From: Megamerina dolium | Lineage: Eukaryota; Arthropoda; Insecta; Diptera; Megamerinidae | Direction: 5' to 3' | Length of the DNA stretch: 64,000 bases | Assembly (NCBI GenBank): GCA_963854835.1 | Contig: OY978526.1 | Coordinates: 61,504,649-61,568,648 of the forward strand | In this document: positions 23,733-35,565 of the stretch, in pieces | How the letters are laid out: each line of letters starts with the position of its first letter | How positions within the stretch are numbered: position 1 is the stretch's first letter | The notes under the pieces: model-generated | Seen by the model: only the letters and a program-made list of their open reading frames with translations | Told to the model about the DNA's origin: nothing | The model's database searches: none | Translations under genes and position numbers: made by a program

Positions 23733-24261
23733 CCTCCATGATTCATACCCACTGCGCAGAAGGCATTAATGGCCAATCAGTTCCACAATGTTCCTCAACA
23801 AAGTACTTGGGTATTCACCTCGTCAGAAGGCTGACCTGGAAAAATCACATAGAGGCAAAGAAAACTCAGATCAAGCTTAAAATTAATCAGTTATGGTGGC
23901 TGTTACACAAAAAATCAAAGTTGAATCTCGAATACAAAGTGCTATTATATAAAGCAATCCTGAAGCCAATCTGGACTTATGGTATTCAGTTTTGGGGCAC
24001 CGCATCTCCCTCAAATATCGAAAAATTGCAGCGAATACAATCCAAGTGTCTGTGAATTATTGTAAACACGCCTTGGTATATGAGGAACGTTAACATCCAT
24101 CGAAATTTAAATGTACCCACAATTTCTGAGGAAGTTGCAATGTCCTGCAGAAGCTACATTCAAAAATTACACAGTCATCCGAATCCTCTTGCTAGGCAAT
24201 TGTTGCTGAGCACGGGGCATCGTCAATTAAAAAGAAAAGACACACTGAATATGCTGTGAAA
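23733..24261 (+). pseudogene. Jockey-like reverse transcriptase fragment
   Basis: The plus strand reads STKYLGIHLVRRLTWKNHIE, then INQLWWLLHKKSKLNLEYKV, ILKPIWTYGIQFWGTASPSN and KLQRIQSKCL. An in-frame TGA lies at about 24055, where most relatives have R. It continues IIVNTPWYMRNVNIHRNLNV, SYIQKLHSHPNPLARQL and RQLKRKDT to a stop near 24259. This is the C-terminal part of a jockey-clade RT, downstream of the polymerase box, from a subfamily distinct from the 13.4-kb copy. No poly-A tail or target duplication was found, so its edges are approximate. Confidence 0.82.
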
Positions 24262-25320
24262 TTGCTATACCTCGCGACTCAACAAATTGTGATGGAACGT
24301 AGGGAATATCACATACATCTGGAACTACGGGCTCAGTTTAAGGACAATATAAAAATCATCAATATGTAGTGCCAACAATTATTTAAATATATGTTTGTAT
24401 CACTTGACAATTGACAAAAAAGTTTAATTCCTTTACAGGATTTGGTGAGAATACATTTTAACAAGACGTGTTTATTATAATTCTCCAATCGTTTTTCCAG
24501 TAACTATTTCAGTACAATTTACTGATTAATTAGTTATAGGTTGATGAAAATGTTGAAATTCTTCAGACCTATAAACTTTGAATGAAATCGGAAACATTTG
24601 ATTATTTTGGTAAACTGAACGTTATCTCTTCCAAACAGCATGAACATATTTGCATTATGACTAATTATTCTATTACAATACAATATTTAGTTTGAAGCTA
24701 ATGTCTATTTGGAATCTGGGTCCTATGGATGCATTTATTTATGTAAACATTTTTGCATGCATGTATACAAAACTAAATCAACAAACATAAATTCTTACAA
24801 ATTGTTATTCTCCAAATACGATGCGTGTGATTTTATTGTCTAGTAATAATGTTGCCAGTTGATTTATGGTTAGTACTGTTGTTATTGTCGCTGTTTGAAT
24901 GTATTTTATCTAATTTTACATGAGTTCGGCACCTGCATTTTGGTCTGCCTCGCAGCCATATTTGTTTCTTAACGTAAAACTAATATGATGGATCTATTGA
25001 TCGATTGCTTGTGGCCAAAAGAAAAAACAAACTAAAACTTTTGGAAAACGATTTTTTCCTCTCTTTCGTATGGATACATACTCTTATAATCATGGAATTG
25101 ATGTTGAAAATCTGAGTTTTTCTCATATTTTCCATAGTTTTTTTTTTGTATAAAAAAAACAAAAAATCTGTTTTTGATTTGGTTGATAAATATTAACAAT
25201 TTAAACATTATGTTGTTTTAAGTGAAAAATCAAATGCATATGGAAGTAGTACTTTGCGTAAAATGATTGATAGTTGTTGTGGTTCTTGTGAGCTGACATA
25301 AATTATCTAATATAAGACAA
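24262..25320. other. AT-rich DNA, nothing recognised
   Basis: No gene or element boundary seen between the jockey fragment and the composite repeat. Confidence 0.45.
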
Positions 25321-26586
25321 AAAAATCTCCTTACAGTCGGCTGGGGCCGACCAAACTATACCCTGCATATGTAGATTTATATATAAAAAGTTTACTCGAA
25401 TATCCAACTTTTCTTTTATTTCCACTTTTCGAGAAACAATTTTTGCATATACTACTATTTTACACCCGAAATATGGTTGACTTTGACGAAGTAAAAGGAT
25501 TTTAAGATAATTCCGAGGCTTAGTATGGGAGCTATATAAAAAGTGGGCGTGGCTTACCACTTTCTAGTAAATCCAATTAATTTTTCAATGTTAATCCACA
25601 CCTTAAATTTGGTGTCCTACTTTGAATAGTTTCTAAGTTATGGTGGTTAACATTTTTGTTTAATTTCCTCAACTTTGTATGGGAGCCCCAATAAGAAGTG
25701 GGCGTGGTACGCTGATTTTTCGCCAGATTATTTCCGACTACGATATTAATTTAAGTGTCAATTATGGTTATTGTAGACATAAGATTGCCGAAGTTACAGC
25801 TGTTTCAATTTAAAATTTGTATGGGGGCTACGATAAACACTGTGCGTGGTGCGCCCATTTTCTGTGAGCCTAGTTGCTCGTATAATCCACACCCACACCT
25901 TAAATCTCGTTATTCTACGCTGAATAGTTTGCAAATTATAACCGGTAACATTTTTTTTAATTTCCGCAACTTTGTATGGGAGACCCAAAAAGGAGTGGGC
26001 ATGGCACATTGATTTTCTGCCATATTATTTCTGACTACCGTGTTAATCTAAGCGTCAATTATGGTTATTCTAGACAGAAGATTGTAGAAGTTACAGCAGT
26101 TTCAATTTAAAAGAAGTACAGACACTTTGTATGGGAGCTACGCTAGAAAGTAGGCGTGGCTCACCCACTTTTGGCGAGGTTATATAGTAGTATAATGTAA
26201 CTCTATGTGCAAAATATTGTTGTCCCAAGTGGTATATTATGTGAGTTATAGCAAGTTAAAGATTTTGAAAATTCCGAGGTTAGTCGGTTTGAATGCTTGG
26301 TGTGGGCGTGGTTATTGACCGATCATGCCCAATATCAATCCCCTCCGTACCCTTGGATCATAGATTACTTATGCCAAATTTCATCGAAATAGCTCAATAT
26401 TTACTCAAGTTATCGTGCGAACCAGCCAGGTGACAGACAGACGGACGGACGGACGGACGGACGGACATCGTTAAATCGAAAATTTAATCGACACTGATCA
26501 CGAATATATATCCATGTCTATATCTCCGGAGATTCCTTCAAGTGACCGAAATGAATATACCATGCATATTGCATTATGCAGGGTAT
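25321..26586. repeat. Composite repeat, copy 1 (five ~150-bp modules)
   Basis: Starts with AAAATCTCCTTACAGTCGGC and the short hairpin GTCGGCTGGGGCCGAC. TATACCCTGCATA lies near the start and its inverse TATGCAGGGTATA at the end. Inside, modules with TATGGGAG...GTGGGCGTGG occur at about 25524, 25678, 25820, 25975 and 26130 (spacing 142-155 bp). The last part has an (ACGG)n run (26433-26465) and the CTCCGGAGATTCCTTCAAGT end that also appears at 9.2 kb. No reading frame with a recognisable product. Related repeats are familiar from fly non-coding DNA. Class uncertain; the terminal hairpin would fit a Helitron-like element only weakly. Confidence 0.8.
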
Positions 26587-28176
26587 AAAAATCTCCTTAC
26601 AGTCGGCTGGGGCCGACCAAATTATACCCTGCATATGTAGATTTATATATAAAAAGTTTACTCGAATATCCATCTTTTTCTTTTATTTCCACTTTTAGAA
26701 AAACAATTTTTGCATATACTACTAATTTACACCCGAAATATGGTTGACATTGACGAAGTACTTTGTATGTTATGAGAGTTCTAAAAGGGATAATTTAAAG
26801 AAGATTTTTAAGATAATTCCAAGACTTAGTATGGGAGCTATATAAAAAGTTGGCGTGGTTTACCTCTTTCTTGTAAATCCAATTAAATTTTCAATATTAA
26901 TCCACACTTTAAATTTGTTTGTCCTACGTTGAATAGTTCAACTTTGTATGGTAGCCCCATTAAAAAGTGGGCGTGGCATGTTGATTTTTTGCCAGATTAT
27001 GTACAACTACCATATTAACCTAAGTATTAATTATGATTGTTCTAGACAGAAGATTGCAGAAGCTGCAGCTACCTCAATTTAAAAGAAATTCAGTCATCCT
27101 GTATGGGAGCCACTGTAAGCAATGGACGTGGCTGGCCCATTTCTTGTGGATAAATTTGCTCTTACAATACTAATCCACACCTTCAATCTGGTTGTTCTAC
27201 GCCGAATAGTTTGTAAGTTTTGGCGGTTAAAATTTTTGTTTAATTTCCTCAACTTTGTATGGGAGCCCCAATAAGAGGTGGGCGTGGCACGCTGATTTTT
27301 TTCCAGATTATTTCCGTCTACAATATTAATTTAAGTGTAAATTATGGTTATTCTAGACAGAAGATTGCCGAAGTTACAGCTGTTTCAATTTAAAATTTGT
27401 ATGGGGGCTACGATAAACAGTGGGCGTGGTGCGCCCATTTCCTATGAGCCTAGTTGCTAGCACAATACTAATCCACACCTTAAATCTCGTTATTCTACTC
27501 TGAATAGTTTGCAAGTTATAACCGGTAACATTTTTTTTAATTTCCGCAACTTTGTATGGGAGACCCAAAAAGGATTAGGCGTGGCACACTGATTTTCTGC
27601 CATATTATTTTCGACTACCATGTTAATCTAAGTTTCAATTATGGTTATTCTGGACAGAAGATTGTAGAAGTTACAGCTGTTTCAATTTAAAAGAAGTACA
27701 GACACTTTGTATGAGAGCTACGCTAAAAAGTAGGCGTGGCTCACCCACTTTTTACAAGGATATATAGTAGTGTAATATTCTCTATGTGCCAAATATTGTT
27801 GTCCCAAGTGGTATATTATGTGAGTTATAGCAAGTTAAAGATTTTGAAAATTCCGAGGTTAGTCGCTTTGAATGCTCAGTGTGGGCGTGGCTATTTACCG
27901 CCCATGCCCAATATCAATCCTCTCCTTACCCTTGGATCATAGGTTACTTGTGCCAAATTTCGTCGAAATAGCCCAATATTTACTCAATTTATCGTGCGAA
28001 CAAGCCAGGTGACGGACAGACAGACGGACGGACGGACATCCTTAAATCGAAAATTTAAGCGACGCTGATCACGAATATAAACCTATGTCGAAATCTCCGG
28101 AGATTCCTTCAAATGGACACAAACATCGGACCGAAATGAATATACCTTGCATATTCCATTATGCAGGGTATAAAAA
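26587..28176. repeat. Composite repeat, copy 2 (seven modules), head-to-tail with copy 1
   Basis: Begins with the same start sequence and hairpin as copy 1 and ends with the same TATGCAGGGTATA. Modules lie at about 26830, 26947, 27102, 27259, 27402, 27555 and 27710. The last four align with the last four of copy 1 and the first with its first. The two extra modules explain the ~320-bp length difference. The (ACGG)n run here (28013-28037) is shorter. The copies are clearly diverged but easily aligned. Confidence 0.8.
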
Positions 28177-28235
28177 TGAACAAAATTATTGAAAAGCGTG
28201 TATGATTATTAGAATTTATCAAGTTTTGTAGTAGG

Positions 28236-28302
<67 letters not shown>
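28236..28302. repeat. (TA)n tract, probably the SINE tail split by the Tc1 element
   Basis: TA repeat ending at the left end of the Tc1 element. TA repeats resume on its other side (29948-29964) directly against the 3' end of a minus-strand SINE, so the tract was probably one SINE tail before the Tc1 insertion. Confidence 0.85.
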
Positions 28303-28305
<3 letters not shown>

Positions 28306-28523
28306 TATTGTGCAAAACTTAAGCAACTGGCATAGCACTCTCATTGATTTCAAATTTACTAAAAAATAAAAGCGCTTAGATTGAATGTTTTAATATTTAA
28401 TTGTTCCTTCATTAAATACATAAAAAACAACAACAACAAAAGTTCGGTATTTTTACGAAATTAACTGTAAACAACAAAAAACAAATTATACTCATATTTC
28501 ATCTGTGCAAAACTTAAGCAACT
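28303..28523 (+). repeat. Left terminal inverted repeat of the Tc1 element
   Basis: 221 bp with the outer and inner copies of the 19-bp putative transposase-binding repeat. It lies upstream of the gene and could hold its promoter, though no promoter motif is recognised. Confidence 0.93.
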
Positions 28524-28661
28524 CGGAGTGCAAAGGTGTTCGATATTTCTTTGTTCAGAAAATTTCGGAGTTTTTTCTGCTTTGTGCATTAACATTGATC
28601 TAACTCAGTACAAAAAAGTCTTTCTTAGCGCACAGTTCTTTCAAACATATTGAAATCCAAA

Positions 28662-29725
28662 ATGCAACGTGTCCGTTATAGTCATCAATTTAAGATGAAG
28701 GTTATATCGTTATTTAAGGAATGAAAACCACAGAATGACATTGCAAAATCATTAAATATCAACAAATCTATGATATCAAGATGGATACGATTATTTGAAA
28801 AAACTGGTAGCGTTACAGATCGAAATTCAGGAGGAAGACCCCAAAAAATTTCTTATAGGGAAGCTATTCAAATTAAAAAATTGATTAAAAAAAATCCGTT
28901 CATGTCTTCAAAAGATATAGTAAATACTCTTAATTTAAATGTCGATTCAAGCACAGTAAGAAGGCATTTGATTAAAGTTGGTTTAAAAAGCTACAAAGCG
29001 GTAAAGAAACCAATGCTTACACCAAAACATGTAAAAAAAAGGTATGTTTGGTTTAATGCCTTCAAAACAAAAACAACAACATATATTTTTTTTCCAGACT
29101 TGAATTTGCTAAGAAGTACGTGGGCTGGTCCATAAAAAAGTGGTTTGGCGTACTGTTCAGTGATGAAGTTAAAATAAATTTATTTAATTCTGACGGAATA
29201 ATAAGAGTTCGACATGCGAAAGGTGAAGGCCTCAATCCGCGATACTGTAAAAGGACTGTAAAGCATGGAGGAGGGAACGTCATGATGTGGGCGTGTTTTT
29301 CGGGGAGTGGGCTTGGTCCGTTGCATAGGATTGACCACAAAATGGACAGATTTATGTATAAGGACATCTTAGAAACTGCAATGTTGCCTTTTGCGGAATG
29401 GAATATGCCACTTCGATGGGTGTTTCAGCACGACAATGATCCGAAACACACATCGAAGTTTGTGGAGGATTGGCTACAGTCAAATAAGATTCAAGTGCTT
29501 GATTGGCCGGCACAATCGCCCGACTTGAATCCTATTGAAAATTTGTTTTCAATTTTAAAACGAGGCTTGGGGTCAAAGCGCTTTAAAAATAAAGACGAAC
29601 TATTTTTAGGCCTCAAAACTGAATGGGAAAATATAAATAAATCATATTTAACGAAATTAGTAGCTTCTATGCCTAAAAGGTGTGCTGCAGTAATTAAAAA
29701 GAAGGGATACTACACAAAATATTAA
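28662..29725 (+). CDS. Tc1-type DD34E transposase, two exons, one in-frame stop
   Basis: Cut-and-paste transposase. The proposed gene starts at ATG 28662 (MQRVRYSHQFKMKVISLFKE). Exon 1 ends at 29041, a 56-bp intron spans 29042-29097 (GTATGT...TTTCCAG), and exon 2 runs to the TAA at 29725. This gives 335 codons, normal for the family, and the splice joins KHVKKR to LEFAKKYVGW. N-terminal helix-turn-helix: NDIAKSLNINKSMISRWIRL and SGGRPQKIS. Catalytic triad: VLFSDEVKIN (D), FQHDNDPKHTS (D) and SPDLNPIEN (E), with exactly 34 residues between the second D and the E. The only visible lesion is TGA at codon 21 (28722-28724), inside the first helix-turn-helix. An ATG at 28770 lies downstream but would lose that part. 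The intron is inferred from GT/AG ends and family alignment. Confidence 0.88.
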
Positions 29726-29726
29726 A

Positions 29727-29947
29727 AGTTGCTTAAGTTTTGCACAGATGAAATATGAGTATAATTTGTTTTTTGTTGTTTACAGTTAATTTCGTAAGAA
29801 TACCGAACTTTTGTTGTTGTTGTTTTTTATGTATTTAATGAAGGAACAATTAAATATTAAAACATTCAATCTAAGCGCTTTTATTTTTTAGTAAATTTGA
29901 AATCAATGAGAGCACTATGCCAGTTGCTTAAGTTTTGCACAATACTG
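29727..29947 (-). repeat. Right terminal inverted repeat of the Tc1 element
   Basis: Inverted copy of the left repeat, starting one base after the transposase stop codon. Confidence 0.93.
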
Positions 29948-29964
29948 TATATATATATATATAT

Positions 29965-30306
29965 GAGGCACTAAAAGCCCCAAAGGGCTCATTGGCCGAG
30001 CTTCTTTTCCATTACTGTTGTGCGTGTTAAGTTTGGACAGTATTAGAAGGGACCTACTTATTTTAGGCGGATAAGAACGGCAGCACCCTTGTGACATCAC
30101 TTTTTCTGAGCTTTGTTACAGAGTTCTTTTAGAAGCTTTTTCATGGCAAGTTGTTACTGTCGGAAGAATTACCAATTGTTTGCCGACAGGTGGGTACCGT
30201 TCGAAAGAAAAATCTTTTCGATATTAAATTTGTTATGCATCAGCCGGGGATTGAACCACGACCTACAGATCAGAAGGCCAACACACTAACCACTGAGCCA
30301 CGGCAC
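29965..30306 (-). mobile_element. tRNA-derived SINE, short-3' form with (TA)n tail
   Basis: Minus strand, nearly full length. Head GTGCCGTGGCTCAGTGGTTA, B-box region GGTCGTGGTTCAATCC. Body has CTGTCGGCAAACAATTGG, AAGCTTCTAAAAGAACTCTG and TAAGTAGGTCCCTTCTAA. 3' end GCCAATGAGCCCTTTGGGGC, then the (TA)n that holds the Tc1 insertion. Confidence 0.88.
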
Positions 30307-31293
30307 GGCTTAGTATTTTAGTATATTATATATGTAGATATTTCTTGTAATAATGAAAAAAAATAATAATAATAAAGTGACGTGTACATAATAGACATAT
30401 CTTTTAACAAATGTGTATATAATATATAGATACACAAAAAATAATATTTTCCATGAAGCATGCCAAACATAATATATATTTTAATACAAGTTTAGTAAAA
30501 AAAAAACCATTATTTTTGCATTATTTTGCATTAAGAAAAACTGTAAAATATGGCGTATTTTCTCTTTACTGGTGTCCATCTTTGACGCGTGCTCAAACAA
30601 TACTGAGTCAAGCAATCACAAAACATCCTGAAAAGTTTATTTAGTACGAAATCCTATCTTTCTAACGCCATCTTGCGTAACCCGATCGCACTTATACAAC
30701 ACGAGATACAGATTACTAAAGCCATCTATTTGAAAAATAATGGATATCTTTTTACTACACCTGATATACAGACATTATGTTGTAATATTATTTATGAGGT
30801 ATTATGTTAATATTTATAAATACAGCTACTAAGATAATTTTAAAAAGGAAGTTATTTAAAGTATTTGAATTAGGATTCCAAAGTGGTGTGAATAATTTTT
30901 TGACATATTGTCAATTAAACTACAAACTTACAAATAACCCAAGATGAAAATATGTATTTATTGAAAACAAAATTATAGAAAATGCAAAAAATAGAAAAAA
31001 TTAAAACAAAATCATTATCCGTTTAATGGATGAATGGCGACATAATATCAATAGAAATAATAAAATAATATCGATATTTCCGAAATTCACCGAGAGATAT
31101 TGTTCGTATAAATAACTCCGTGCAGATTTGATAACGGATGTCGCTACTAGCGTATTCCATTGTTTCATCTGGCAACACCGTCATTTTAAAGTGTCATCAT
31201 TAGACTTTCTTTTTCAGTATCTGTCATTTCGCTGAAGTGTAAACAACATAGTTTCTGTGTGCTCCGAAAATTTCAACTTTTGTAGCGAATATT
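30307..31293. other. AT-rich DNA, nothing recognised
   Basis: No gene found. The last ~180 bp has lower A/T and resembles the untranslated leader of the mariner relic that follows, but no inverted end could be paired. Confidence 0.4.
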
Positions 31294-31930
31294 GTGTTTT
31301 TGCGGCGAGTTTTACTTCATTATTTCAGTATGAAGAAAAACGTTGCCGAAAATCACCGTATTTTAGTGGAACTTTATGGTGACCATGCTCTAGCGGACCA
31401 AACGTGTCAGAAATGGTTTGCACAATTTATAAGAGGCAATTTTGATTTGGAAGACGAAGAACAACCCAAAGCGCCACCTAAATTTGGGGATAAAGAATTG
31501 GACAGAAGGCTCGATGAAGATAAAAAACACTTAGTCACTCAGCCAACCATTTGCCATCATTTAAATGCAATTGGAATGAGCCGAAAGGTAGGAAATTGGG
31601 TGCCGTATAATTGAAGCCAAGAGATGTCGAACGCCATTTTTTACGTGTGAGCAACTGCTCCAACGGCAAAAAAGAACGATAATACTAATCCCAAAAAAAC
31701 ATGGATTAAACCCGATCAGCCATCAACATCAACTGTAAAGCGGGAAGATCATGCTGTGTATTTGGTGGGACCAGCTGGGTAAGGTGTATTATGAGTTACT
31801 GAAAACGGGTTAGACGACCACAAAGGACCTGTATCGAAGACAATAGATGCGTTTGAGCCGAGCATTGCGAGAAAAATGGCCACAATACATGATAATGCTC
31901 GGCCACATGTTCCGGTTCCGAATAATACTT
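31294..31930 (+). pseudogene. Mariner transposase remnant (third copy)
   Basis: The plus strand reads VLLHYFSMKKNVAENHRILV, then CQKWFAQFIRGNFDLEDEEQ, FGDKELDRRLDEDKKHLVTQ and ICHHLNAIGMSRKVGNWVPY: the N-terminal DNA-binding domain of a mauritiana-type mariner transposase. After a stop and frameshifts there are EQLLQRQKR joined directly to IPKKTWIKPDQPSTSTVK, so the segment with the first catalytic D is deleted. Then come YELLKTG and HDNARPHV with the second D (about 31890-31910). The third D and C-terminus are absent. Terminal inverted repeats not found. Old inactive copy. Confidence 0.82.
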
Positions 31931-34900
31931 GGTGTAGATAATAAGGTTTCAAAAGCCGAAATTCCATGTAACTTTGCACAGTAGTATTGTACTTAACTAA
32001 GCACCGGAAGTTAATATCCAAAATTAATTATTCAATTTATATTTGCAAACCAAAAAAGCAGCTGTGTTACAAATTGATGACGATTATTTAAATACTTGTT
32101 CATTAAATAAAATACATCTTCGCTTTTATACACTATACTGATACACATATACTATACATAGATTATCATGATGAATATGCTGACATCATTTTATTTAAAT
32201 TTAATTTTCATTATTGTTATAATTAATATTTATTTTGATATATGTACCATACATAGTATACATATTATATTATATTACATGTACGTATTTATATATTCCT
32301 AGTAACCACCTCGTAGTTTATCATCAAGTCAAAAAAACAAAAATAATATTTTTATACCTATATATATATATTCTTTTATAAATCGATTCGCATAGTTATT
32401 TTTTACAATTTTCTGGTAAATTTTCGTTAATTTTTAGGTGCAGCCAAGCGTGCACTACAATACTACATATATACGATACATCATCGCCAAAGTATTTAGA
32501 CACTTACATATAATATAGGTAACCCACAGTGCACAGTAGTGTGACTGACAAGTTGTTATTTGTTGTTGTTGTGGTTTCATTCCAAAGTGAATAGTAAATT
32601 GAAAATATCAAAATTATTAAATATTAGTGTGAGCGTATAATGGGTTATTGAGAATATAACTAATAAACGCAATTTACTTCAAAATTATGCATTCGTATGA
32701 TATGCACACATTTTATGTACAATACATATCCATTATTTTAAACAAATCTTAATTATGTATAATATATATTGAAGTGCTATAACTTCAAATTATTAAACAA
32801 AAAAAGCTGCATACATATAGTAGTTAGTATGTAGTAATTAATGCTTTCAGTTAACACCTTGTAATATGAATTATAGTAATAAAAACGAACAGCGGTAGGT
32901 TACGACAATATAAATTAGTTATATGACTAAAAAATGGAGATGAAATATGCATATTTTTATTATGAAAATATCTCAAACTACTCTTATGAGAATTAGCAAA
33001 CAATATGAATATTCGCATACTATGACATATATTTATTATCGATAAACTCATACAAAAACAAAGTTGAAAACTGTCACACTTATATTTCAACTAAACAAAA
33101 TGCTTGTTCAGTTGTAGCTCTATCATTGGCATCATGTAATTATACCCTACTTTCAAAGAGTCAAAGATATATTGAATTTGAGCTTCCATTTGTAATGCCA
33201 ATTAGGAGATAAGGACAAAAAAGGAAAAGTATGTATATTATTGATTAGAATCAGTTAGTGTTAGTTATTGTCTGTTATAACTGCCGTAGTTATATAGCGA
33301 ATGATTGGAAAATGGGAGAAATCGGATGAAAATTACACCAATTTGACATACAAAATCTTGCTCGAGAGCTTATGATATTACCATAATTTATGCTATCAAA
33401 CTAAAACTCGGTATATGAATTTGATTTGATCAGACAAGGAATCAGGTGATTACTGAATCACATTATGCACGAAACTATGAAGCTATCAAGCTAAAACTTG
33501 GCACATACGACTACATTTACTAATTTTAATACAGGTTTGAAAATGTGCGCAAACGGATTAAAACCACGTCTACTTTCAATACAAAAGTATATTTCAGTAT
33601 ATATGTTTTCACACATCGGATCCGAATAAATATTAATATAATAACTTTTTTTTCTCGATAGTAAAATTAAAGACTTTAAAAACTTTTCAAATATATGCCT
33701 TTGCATCTTGGAAAACTAAAATGTTATTCGATTATTATATCGATTGGGGTCGTTTGTTCACGAAGTGTTAACCATAAGTGTTAACCTACATAACTATAGT
33801 CGTCTCTTTCACGCAACATTGAACATACGTTACATTAGAATGTGTGCAGAATTAAATGAGCCGACTGAATATACAAAAATTGACTCAAACAGAACAACTC
33901 CTACATACATACAATATATTCGTGTAACATAACTTCAAATTTAATTATGATCTGGCAATAAACATAAAAATTCTTGAAAGTAAGTCTTAAATCTTGAAAT
34001 TGTTATGAGGATTTATGTACATTAGCTCGTACATATACATACATATATACAAATCCACAAAAGCCATCACTACCATAAATATCGCCAATGAACAACAACC
34101 AACCAATATGTAATTACGATGTAAGAATAGCTTGAACGCCAGCTCATATTGGCACTGCTGTTGTTTTGATGTTATTTTTGTTGTTGTTGTTAATAATTTT
34201 ATAGTATTTTATTTTACCATAATATTTAAACACGCGTGCGCAACACAGTTTTTGTTTTGCCACATGTTCGTTGTACTGTTACTGTTGCTCTTGCAATTTG
34301 ATATTCAAAGCACATGCTCTAGCAAATTTGAAACATATACCAGCAGCAATAAACACACAATGTAGCGGCAGTTATAACAGAAATTAAAACTTGCATGTTA
34401 TAGAAACTTGTTATTGAAGGACAAGTCTAATTTCTTACAACATCATGGTAAGATGTGCATATGTTTCTTGTCATTATTGCTGTTGCTGTTACCGGCAGAT
34501 GGTGGTGGAGATGTTAGTGGTGTACACATACAAATCACTTATGCTAAGTATTGTCTTTTGTTCGCTTTATTTATTATTGTTCTACTGAAATTTATTTTTT
34601 GTTCGACGCTGTACACTAATAGTTATGAACACTTTCTATTTGACACTTCATATATGAATCTATTATTATCACCTATAACAATATTTTAAGTTTGCTGAAT
34701 TTATAAAATGTATCATTTGTAAAATGAAGCTCTTAACCTCTAACGCTCTAACGATCTACGATCTACGATCTAACTACAAACTCGTTGCTTTTTACATGAC
34801 TAAAGTAGGGTTAACTGGTAATAAAATTATTCTACACATGGTCATACATCTGATACTTAAGTACAAGTAATTCCATTAACGTTGAATCTAATGTCGTCCA

Positions 34901-35469
34901 AATTCTGTGTAGATTTCATTAAACGACATGATACATAAAGGTTATTTCAACATGTGATAAAAATGAGAAAATTCATAATTCAATCAATAGAAATAAATGT
35001 TTATTTCTCAACTGAATATAATACAATTCACAAAATTATTTTAATAATGAAATAATATTATGGGATGAATTTGACTCAGTCAAGAATCATTCTTTTCTAA
35101 CCTCGAAAAAATATAATGGAAATTGAAACATTCTTTAAAATACTTTCTAAAGTTGCACTCCCCACCTACACTCCATCTTAGCGTACATCATCTATAAATT
35201 GAATTCAAAAACACATGCAAATTGTGAAGTATTACCATAATTGTTCAGAAATCTCCTTTAGAGCAGTGAAATGTATGACTCCTGTTAATTTTTCAGTTTC
35301 AACACTTCCTCCAAACATACTTCCAATTACTTCCCCTGTACCTTAGCCTTTAGCAAGGATCCTTTTTAAAATTGGTTTTTTTATAAACTTGAAACAGTGA
35401 TCAAATATGCCAAATATTTTTAATCTGCTCGTTTAAGACGTTTACATATAACTTTTTCCATTAGCATAA
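31931..35469. other. AT-rich DNA with dispersed-repeat modules, no genes
   Basis: No exon or element boundary recognised apart from the repeat array at 33.3-33.7 kb, listed separately. An open frame at 34408-34689 rich in Leu, Ile and Phe reflects T-rich sequence and matches no family. Confidence 0.45.
33290..33720 (+). repeat. Degenerate tandem array of the dispersed repeat
   Basis: Modules with GGAGAAATCGGATGAAAATT, GCTATCAAGCTAAAACTTGG, ATACAAAAGTATATTTCAG and TATGTTTTCACAC occur more than once, with a period of roughly 100-150 bp. Related to the arrays at 19.9, 44.7 and 48.2 kb. Non-coding. Confidence 0.55.
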
Positions 35470-35565
35470 AAGTAACATAGAGCTCTTGAGGAAGCTTTAA
35501 TCAATTTGTTATACTTCAGCCTGGGATCAGATCAGAAGGCCAACACACTAATCACAGAAGCAATT
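35470..35565 (-). mobile_element. SINE fragment (head plus part of the body)
   Basis: The minus strand reads TTAGTGTGTTGGCCTTCTGA, GATCCCAGGCTGAAGTATAA and AGAGCTCTATG: the tRNA-like head joined to a bit of the body after deletions. Confidence 0.65.

Larger units (their letters stand above)
28303..29947 (+). mobile_element. Tc1-family transposon with 221-bp inverted repeats (IR/DR type), near-intact
   Basis: The left repeat 28303-28523 and right repeat 29727-29947 are inverted copies with about 3 differences in 221. Each holds two same-orientation copies of GTGCAAAACTTAAGCAACT, outer at 28310-28328 and 29922-29940, inner at 28505-28523 and 29727-29745. This is the IR/DR arrangement of transposase-binding sites known from other Tc1-like elements. 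The ends begin CAGTATTGTG and are flanked by TA. Total length is 1,645 bp. The near-identity of the ends points to a recent insertion, into the (TA)n tail of a SINE. Confidence 0.93.

Noticed and set aside
25303..27942. Open frames in the composite repeat, similar in the two copies (25794-26009 and 27374-27568, minus strand)
   Set aside because: Their similarity comes from the DNA duplication; they lie within non-coding modules and resemble no protein family.
34408..34689. 93-codon frame with a Leu-rich stretch like a signal peptide
   Set aside because: Biased by T-rich and CTG/TTG repeats; no domain, no splice or conservation evidence.
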